From the IMG/VR virus record IMGVR_UViG_3300025030_000183, positions 1 through 45,765 of that record: 45,765 nucleotides of DNA; one strand, 5' to 3'. This DNA is from a virus. Below, piece by piece: positions 40,352 to 45,765 of the stretch. A program made the translations under genes and the position numbers. Each line of letters opens with the position of its first letter. Position 1 is the stretch's first letter. The notes under the pieces were generated by a model. It worked only from the letters and a program-made list of their open reading frames with translations, was not told the DNA's origin and ran no database searches.

Positions 40352-40389
40352 ACCTCTGAACTTTTACCCGAAAACCCCGGCTCCGTCAA

Positions 40390-40593
40390 TCACATTATGG
40401 GCTTAGCTCGCGTTCGGCGGTTTGATGGCAGGCGTTTTTTAATGACGCCAGCGACGTCGATGCCGAAGAAACCACCGACCGCTCCTGCGGCCGCTGCGCC
40501 GGCCAGTACCTTCCAGTCAATCACCCCGAATCCTGCCGGGATGGTGGCCGTCGCTACTGCGCCAGCGAGGGCGCTGCCGAGGCGCTTTTGCAT
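40390..40593 (-). CDS. Small membrane protein, candidate holin
   Basis: A 67-residue protein with two Ala/Gly-rich hydrophobic segments (about 8-22 and 28-50) and a basic C-terminus (KKRLPSNRRTRAK). This is class-II holin-like. It is the last lysis-module gene and overlaps the preceding gene by 40 bases. Confidence 0.6.
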   Translation of the reverse strand: MQKRLGSALAGAVATATIPAGFGVIDWKVLAGAAAAGAVGGFFGIDVAGVIKKRLPSNRRTRAKPIM

Positions 40594-41039
40594 ATTCTCT
40601 CCTCCAGTTCTGCCTTCAGAATCTTGTGCAGTGTGTTAGGGCTCACCCGGGCGGGTGTGTAGCCGGTGAGGTAGCCTATCTGCTGCAAAGCGGCGACGCA
40701 GATCTCGCTACAAAACCAGCGGCGGGCGGACTGCCAACCGATGGGGATGGGGAGGAAAGAGAAGCCGATGCCGACTTTGTCGTACTCGCACCCCTCTTCG
40801 CCGGCGCAAAACGCCAGCACCTCCTGCTCCTGCTCTTTGGTGCACGGGACATCAAGGAGGTCCCACTCATCAAGGGGGAGCGTCCATCCCTTCCAGCGAG
40901 TCCCGTTGTCAGCCTCGTCGCTGGAAAAGGTGCGACCGTCGCTGAATACGAGCTCGGAGTGGCTGTACTTCCCGAAGGTCCACAGGCGGATGATGTGGGC
41001 ATAGATACTGCTAGGTTTTTTCCTGAACGCGAGCTTCAT
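40554..41039 (-). CDS. Papain-like (permuted NlpC/P60, YiiX-type) hydrolase
   Basis: The protein has 161 residues. His27 in YSHSEL comes before Cys110 in RRWFCSE, the order found in circularly permuted NlpC/P60 (YiiX-like) enzymes. It could be an amidase or peptidase acting on the cell wall or on a host protein. It lies in the lysis cassette. The reaction is not proved. Confidence 0.7.
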   Translation of the reverse strand: MKLAFRKKPSSIYAHIIRLWTFGKYSHSELVFSDGRTFSSDEADNGTRWKGWTLPLDEWDLLDVPCTKEQEQEVLAFCAGEEGCEYDKVGIGFSFLPIPIGWQSARRWFCSEICVAALQQIGYLTGYTPARVSPNTLHKILKAELEERICKSASAAPSLAQ

Positions 41040-41166
41040 TGGCTCCTGACTCCTCTTGTGAATTCTCCTGCCGACAGTTGCGGCACTCTTCCGGATTGCG
41101 CCTGGCGCACTCCTGCACGTTGTTGGTCGGGCACATGCCCATGGTGTAGCTGCTGTATCGGCTCAC
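41011..41166 (-). CDS. Small Cys-rich protein in the lysis cassette
   Basis: A 51-residue frame with a GTG start at 41166 after GGAGGTG. Four Cys residues (MCPTN, QECARR, EECRNC) suggest metal binding. The 3' end overlaps the hydrolase start. There is no lipobox, so it is not an Rz1-type spanin. Confidence 0.5.
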   Translation of the reverse strand: MSRYSSYTMGMCPTNNVQECARRNPEECRNCRQENSQEESGANEARVQEKT

Positions 41167-41180
41167 GATCACCTCCGACC

Positions 41181-41738
41181 TCATGCAGCCTCTCGCAGCA
41201 TGCCCTCGAAGGCCCGGGCGTAGCCCGCGATCATCTCCGCGCAGTCCAGACCGTTGATGATTTTCCTGGCGTTCAGGTAGTCACACCTCTCGGCATTGAT
41301 GTACTTGGGGAGGCCGACGCCCGTGAAGCTGCCGTGGCGCATCCCATAGGACATGATCTTATAGGCCAGCGCTGGGTCCAAAGCGAGATCCGGTTCCCGC
41401 GCCAGGTCCACCTTGAAGACGCCCCCCATGGTTTCATAGTTCCCGCGCCAGGTGAGCTGAACGTAGCCCCGGCCGTAGTAGACCTGACCTGTCTCAGGGT
41501 CGCGGCGCCCGTACTTCATGTTTTTGCCGCGCCCACCCTCCCGCACCGGTAACCAGGTGTCGCCGCACTCACGCTTGACCGTGGCCAGCATGTAGGCGGC
41601 CCACCGCAGGTCTATGATGCGCGTATCTGCCTCCAAGGAGGCGAGGATAGAGTTCAGGCCATCTACCTGCGGCTGCGTGAGGGGGCCGAAGTGCTTGCGG
41701 TAGCGCTCATAGAAAAACGCTTTGTCTATCGTGAACAT
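41181..41738 (-). CDS. Endolysin, GH19 (chitinase-like lysozyme) type
   Basis: The protein has 185 residues. The catalytic Glu is in VKRECGDTW (about 54-62) and the substrate cleft motif YGRGYVQLTWRGNY at about 89-102 is diagnostic of the GH19-like lysozyme fold. It cleaves peptidoglycan glycan strands. There is no signal peptide, so holin is needed. The ATG at 41738 follows AAAGGAGGG. Confidence 0.85.
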   Translation of the reverse strand: MFTIDKAFFYERYRKHFGPLTQPQVDGLNSILASLEADTRIIDLRWAAYMLATVKRECGDTWLPVREGGRGKNMKYGRRDPETGQVYYGRGYVQLTWRGNYETMGGVFKVDLAREPDLALDPALAYKIMSYGMRHGSFTGVGLPKYINAERCDYLNARKIINGLDCAEMIAGYARAFEGMLREAA

Positions 41739-41911
41739 CTAAAACCCTCCTTTACGGTCGCGGCTTCCGGAACGTGTCTCCTCACACACCCCCATATTTC
41801 GAGACTTAACGGCTCCCCATAGGTCCAGCTCGGCATCGGTTGCCATGTCCATGATCCCCAGCCTAGGAACTGGTCGCCTGGGCGGACTATTTCGCCAGAG
41901 AGGAGGAGCAT
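41726..41911 (-). CDS. Small phage protein of the 'GDxFLxWxxWxPxPxxxxG' type
   Basis: The 61-residue protein starts with ATG within the preceding stop (TAATG). It contains GDQFLGWGSWTWQPMPSWTYGEPLS and a C-terminal VRRHVPE, a pattern recurrent among small phage proteins. It overlaps the endolysin start at its end. The function is unknown. Confidence 0.6.
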   Translation of the reverse strand: MLLLSGEIVRPGDQFLGWGSWTWQPMPSWTYGEPLSLEIWGCVRRHVPEAATVKEGFRCSR

Positions 41912-42720
41912 TACGGCATCGGTACGTAGATCGTGTCCGCGCTGAACGTAGTCCCCGCCGACGCTGTGCCAACCACTCGGAACGGGTGACTCCCGGCAGA
42001 TACCGTGTAGGTTTTCTGTATGTTGGTGAACGTTTCCCCTGCCGCGCATATGAGCGCCCGGACCTCAGCCCCATCAACATAAATTTTTACGTCTGAAGTT
42101 CCGCCACCTGGAGGGGCGGAGCAGGAGGTGTTAACAGATATGGTTCCGGCGGACATCATGCCGGTTTGAGTCCCGGTATCTGTCATGCCCGAGTCGGAGA
42201 TTGACGTGATGCCGTTGATTGCTCCCTGGGTTGTCCAGAGAGGTTGCCCGGTGCCGGTGTAGCTGATGTCGTCAATACTGAGTTTTGCAACGGCAGCAGC
42301 ACTTCCGTGGATAGTCAGAGTATGGGTGCCTGCGGTCAGTGCTTGGGAGAACTCAGTATAGGTACTGAGAGACCCAGGCATACAAGAAACAGGAGTCTCG
42401 CTGTCTACATAAAAAGTACAGGTCGATGACAGGTCCGTAGCAGCCTTAACCCATAAACTGAAAGTTCCACTACCGGTCACTACTGTTTTAGACCAGTCAC
42501 CTCCACCGCCGTTGAGAAAATATGCGTAGCCGGTGGGTGAGTTTGCGTCCACACCTTCACTCACAGCACCACCGGTATGATTCCAGCTTTGCCAATCACC
42601 ACTAAGAAATGTTGAAGTGATAGTTGGATCTTGCTTCCCGAAAAACGCCAGCGCCATCTCAGCCCCTGCCCATGCCGGTGAGGACATGAGCAGGAGAATA
42701 AGGGTCAGTAAAAGTTTCAT
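41911..42720 (-). CDS. Secreted or virion accessory beta-protein
   Basis: The protein has 269 residues from the ATG at 42720 (GAGGTAACC upstream); an earlier TTG adds five residues. A signal peptide (KLLLTLILLLMSSPAWA) is followed by beta-rich Thr/Ser sequence with two carbohydrate-binding-like repeats (about 95-145 and 200-265; DVKIYVDGAEV, SHPFRVVGTAS). It lies directly after the fibre gene. It may be a fibre-associated or secreted protein. Confidence 0.65.
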   Translation of the reverse strand: MKLLLTLILLLMSSPAWAGAEMALAFFGKQDPTITSTFLSGDWQSWNHTGGAVSEGVDANSPTGYAYFLNGGGGDWSKTVVTGSGTFSLWVKAATDLSSTCTFYVDSETPVSCMPGSLSTYTEFSQALTAGTHTLTIHGSAAAVAKLSIDDISYTGTGQPLWTTQGAINGITSISDSGMTDTGTQTGMMSAGTISVNTSCSAPPGGGTSDVKIYVDGAEVRALICAAGETFTNIQKTYTVSAGSHPFRVVGTASAGTTFSADTIYVPMP

Positions 42721-42724
42721 TCGG

Positions 42725-45700
42725 TTACCTCGCAAAGCAGTCAGCCGCCGTGGTTGACTTGGTATGAATCAGATAGAAACTGTGGCTGCTGGCGGTCGTA
42801 ACCTGCGTCGGCTCGGTCGTAGTGCCGTCAGCGTTTCTCCAGGTGCAGATGAGCCCCGAAGAGGGCCAGGTGGACTGCCGACCTCCCGTAGCATCCTGAA
42901 TTACCTCTAGGAGATGCCACTGCCCCGCTACAGGGTTGGTAAAGGCGAACGTAGTGCTGCCCGTGAGCGTCACCGATGGTGAGTCACCAAGGGACAGGTC
43001 AATCGTCGTGGTCGCGCCGTAGGTGGTCGCGGCGGGGATGGTGCCGGTGAAGGTGGTCGCCGTGGCATTGCCGGTCACACTTACTGGATTGGCGATTGTC
43101 AGCAGCCCCTTGGTTGCGTGGCTGGTGCTCTCAATGGTTGCCGTGCCGCCGGATGCTGCGCCGAGAGAGAGCGTTTTCTGGCCAAGGCGAGCCTCGTTGC
43201 TGTCCTCGTCCAAGATGTGTATGTAATCGCCCTCTACGTTCCAGAGTTTTAGGCGATCAGTCCCGCCCGTGGCTGAGCCGTTGGCTGGGATGCTGATTGC
43301 GCCAGCAGTTTCTATCTTGAGACGCTCTGTCAATGCACTACTGCCCCCGACTTTCCCCAATTCCACAATGAAAGCTGTCGGCTGGTCGGCGTCGCTAAAG
43401 TTGCCTTCGGGGTTGAATTTGAATGATCCTGACGTTTTCTCCCCTGTTGCCCCGTAGCCATACGCAAGAAACGTGAGCGTTGCGTCGTTTGCAAGGGTTG
43501 CAGTGGGTGACCCCTTAGCCCCCCTAGCGTTAAGTGAACGGTATGAAGGGAACCCGCCCACTGTGCCACCATAGTTGACCATTTTCATGTTCATGAACTT
43601 GGCCGAAGTGGACGACGTGTTTTCAATAGTCAGATATGTGCCGCTCGTATCAGACGCGGAAAGCGTTGCAGCGGTGAATGTAGGCGAACTGGTCGTAGTC
43701 AACCCTGCCACCGCCGCCTGGTTCAAGGTAGCAAGCGATTTATCGCCCCTAAGATATTGCGCCGTAGTTCCCGCCGTGATGGTTGGTTCAAAACCAGTAT
43801 GACCGGCAGCGGCGTAACTGAGATTAGACAGCGTGGCATGGTCGGTGGTACCGCCAGGGTTCGTGATGGAAAACGAACCGTCGCCGTTGTCAGTCACGGA
43901 GCCGTTGCTGAATTTCAGCGTGGAAGGTGTACCGGTCGGGGAGCCGTCCTCCTCCCTTACGGTCATGACAGTTCCGGTCTGCACGTCTGCGCTCAAAATG
44001 CCGCCTGTGATAGAGAGCCTGTCGCCCACCTTCACGCCACCAAGTGTTCCAGCAGAGGCAGTGGGAAGGGAGTAAACCGTATCACCATCACCTTGCAGCG
44101 CCCACACACCGCCTGCTTCGCAGCCGTAAATCCGCTTTCCCGTTGTCGCGTTGGTGTCCATTGCGATCTGCCCAGGCTGACAGGGGACCGGGAGCGTGTC
44201 AGCCGCAAGCGTCGGGTAGGCATAGGTAGTCAGGATGTTGGCGAATGTATTGGTCCCGTCCTGCTTCACGTCAATAGCTTCGCCGTTGGTGTAAACTGGC
44301 GATGCAACAGCAATCTGCTGAAGCCAGGAGCCGTCAGCCGCCGACATGAGCGGGGTTGATGCTGTCTCCGCAGCAAAGTCATTGCCGGTCAGAACCATGC
44401 TTCGCAGCGACTCTTCGCCTATGTTGATGATGCCGGTGCCGGTCGCCGTGTTGTTCCAGAGCCGTCCACGATTGTTGGTAATCACAGCCCGGCCGTTACG
44501 AATCGTGAACAGTGCGAATCCTGCGCCGTCCAGTTCGTTGTTGTCGATGACGACGTTCTCAGCATCGCCGTGAACGTCGACCAATCCCGAGTAAAGGTAT
44601 TTGGTGTTCCCCGCCTGAACGAATGTCTCGCCAAATCGGGAAGGGGTCTGGCTCAGCGAGTTCCCGCGAATCGTGGTAGTATTGCTGGCAAACTCACGGA
44701 CAGATACCGTAATGCCGTGTTTGCAGTCATCAATGGTGTTGTGCAGCACCTCATTATTGTGGCCCGAAATGCCGATGCCGTCCCCGTACCGGCCCCCGTC
44801 AGTTGAGCTTTTACTGAGGTAGTCGGATATGTCGTTTGCCTCGATTTTGTTACCGATGCCGAGTGTCTGGACGCCAATTGCGGCGTACTGGCTGCCGGTT
44901 GCGATGTTGTCATGGACCCACGCACCGCGCCCCTGAACAACGATGCCGTTGGTGTTCTCTGTCGAGCCTGTGTTGTCGATCTGAAAACCCTCGACTTCGA
45001 CGTTATCAGTGCGGGTGTAAACCACGACATCGGTCGCCGTAAAATCTACGACGGGGAGAAAGTCAATTGTTGCAGTGTTCCCGCTCACGCTGACTACATT
45101 GGTCAAAACCCCACGCTTATACCCCGGCACGTACTCGGTTCCAGCGGTCAGCCGGATCATGTCGCCAGCAGTAACAGTCACTCCGCCAGGAACTGTGAAC
45201 GTGCTACTCCCCGCTGTGACCGCTATGGATTGGCCGGTATAACTCGCCGCCCACCCACCAATCGACAGCGTGTTGCCGTCAGTCACGGCACTTTTGAGCA
45301 CCGCGCCGTTGCCGTGCAGTTTCAACGCAGTCGGATAACCTACCGTCAGCCCTGTAGGAAGGTTGTAGGTTTTGGACCCGTTGGCGTAAACATCCATATG
45401 GGCGCAGGCTTCGAGTAGCGCCCGGAGGGGTACCTTGTCATCGGTGGTTCCGTCCCCCGCAGCATCCACCCAATCAACGTAGGCGTCGGTGATCCTGTCC
45501 CCAAATACAAGGTTGGGGTACTCGAAATTGTCCAGCCACATCTGCCCCGGCGCGTCAAGCGGCCCGTTGATGGTGAGCACTCCTGCCGTGTGGTCGATGA
45601 TCGCCCCCGGCTGCACCCGTAACGTGATGTTGACAGGTACGGTGACATGGTTGCTCATGGGGTACGTGCCGGGAGTGACCACCAGCGTTTTGACCGCGCT

Positions 45701-45765
45701 GCCTATATCCGTGATCGCCTGATTGATGGCGACATGGGACAGCACCCCACCGTTGTAGTCAGAGG
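42725..45765 (-). CDS. Tail fibre/spike, C-terminal two-thirds (5' end off the right edge)
   Basis: The frame is open to the right edge, so the true start is missing. The first part (MLSHVAINQAITDIGSAVKT...) is the same as 696-570 of the left fibre gene and joins it in frame. A right-handed beta-helix region (about residues 85-470 of this part: HGNGAVL, GNKIEANDISDY, NTIDDCKHGI, NNELDGAGFALF) is followed by a phage-fibre region with CEAGGVWALQGDG, YLRGDKSLATL and SDADQPTAFIVELG. The C-terminus is Thr/Ser-rich and ends CFAR. It should bind or degrade a surface polysaccharide. Confidence 0.8.
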   Translation of the reverse strand, partial: SDYNGGVLSHVAINQAITDIGSAVKTLVVTPGTYPMSNHVTVPVNITLRVQPGAIIDHTAGVLTINGPLDAPGQMWLDNFEYPNLVFGDRITDAYVDWVDAAGDGTTDDKVPLRALLEACAHMDVYANGSKTYNLPTGLTVGYPTALKLHGNGAVLKSAVTDGNTLSIGGWAASYTGQSIAVTAGSSTFTVPGGVTVTAGDMIRLTAGTEYVPGYKRGVLTNVVSVSGNTATIDFLPVVDFTATDVVVYTRTDNVEVEGFQIDNTGSTENTNGIVVQGRGAWVHDNIATGSQYAAIGVQTLGIGNKIEANDISDYLSKSSTDGGRYGDGIGISGHNNEVLHNTIDDCKHGITVSVREFASNTTTIRGNSLSQTPSRFGETFVQAGNTKYLYSGLVDVHGDAENVVIDNNELDGAGFALFTIRNGRAVITNNRGRLWNNTATGTGIINIGEESLRSMVLTGNDFAAETASTPLMSAADGSWLQQIAVASPVYTNGEAIDVKQDGTNTFANILTTYAYPTLAADTLPVPCQPGQIAMDTNATTGKRIYGCEAGGVWALQGDGDTVYSLPTASAGTLGGVKVGDRLSITGGILSADVQTGTVMTVREEDGSPTGTPSTLKFSNGSVTDNGDGSFSITNPGGTTDHATLSNLSYAAAGHTGFEPTITAGTTAQYLRGDKSLATLNQAAVAGLTTTSSPTFTAATLSASDTSGTYLTIENTSSTSAKFMNMKMVNYGGTVGGFPSYRSLNARGAKGSPTATLANDATLTFLAYGYGATGEKTSGSFKFNPEGNFSDADQPTAFIVELGKVGGSSALTERLKIETAGAISIPANGSATGGTDRLKLWNVEGDYIHILDEDSNEARLGQKTLSLGAASGGTATIESTSHATKGLLTIANPVSVTGNATATTFTGTIPAATTYGATTTIDLSLGDSPSVTLTGSTTFAFTNPVAGQWHLLEVIQDATGGRQSTWPSSGLICTWRNADGTTTEPTQVTTASSHSFYLIHTKSTTAADCFAR
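45639..45765. repeat. 127-base exact copy of 570-696 at the window end
   Basis: Every base from 45639 to the last base equals 570-696; the base before differs. Further back the two versions are clearly related but diverged. A copy running exactly to the end of the window suggests an assembly overlap of one k-mer and a circular genome. Confidence 0.9.

Overview
The window reads as a nearly complete temperate tailed-phage genome of about 45 kb with lambda-type virion genes. It is GC-rich, densely packed and linked by many ATGA, GTGA and TAGTG start/stop overlaps. The host cannot be fixed from the sequence. The overall gene style resembles phages of Geobacter-like Desulfuromonadota, but that is only an impression. 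Positions 45639-45765 are an exact 127-base copy of 570-696. If the ends are joined there, one fibre gene of 1337 codons is restored in frame and the genome becomes a circle of 45,069 bp. The leftmost 569 bases would then be a second, diverged version of the same fibre gene.

On that circle nearly everything is one long leftward (minus-strand) lytic arm. It starts at a cro-like gene (36.6 kb) under a promoter/operator. It runs through a second regulator and many tiny Cys-rich or membrane proteins (36.4-33.5 kb), a displaced minor tail protein Z, a zinc-ribbon/HTH protein, an SF3 helicase (30.4-32.1 kb), an iteron-rich intergenic region (30.1-30.4 kb) and a CHC2/TOPRIM primase (28.7-30.1 kb). 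Next come a diversity-generating retroelement (25.6-28.5 kb), a cytosine methyltransferase, small hypothetical genes, and then terminase, portal, protease/scaffold, decoration, capsid, joining, tail tube, frameshifted tail chaperones, tape measure, tail tip and fibres (22.6 kb to the left edge). Across the junction follow the fibre C-terminus, a secreted accessory protein and the lysis cassette (42.7-40.4 kb).

The rightward genes are the lysogeny side: a CI-like repressor (36755), two adjacent BamE/SmpA-fold envelope proteins that look like lysogenic-conversion genes, and a large serine recombinase (38.6-40.1 kb). A bidirectional terminator, a 5' tRNA-like fragment and an imperfect inverted repeat that could be attP lie just beyond the recombinase.

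The highlight is the retroelement. Two target genes with C-type-lectin-like (DUF1566-type) C-termini each end in a 103-bp variable repeat. They are followed by an Avd accessory gene, one 103-bp template repeat and a DGR-type reverse transcriptase. The template differs from VR1 at 14 sites, all of them template adenines, and from VR2 at 17 sites, 16 of them adenines. This is the adenine-specific signature of mutagenic retrohoming. Unusually for a phage, the targets sit in the replication/modification region and not in the tail module, and the reverse transcriptase is translationally coupled to the genes leading to the methyltransferase.
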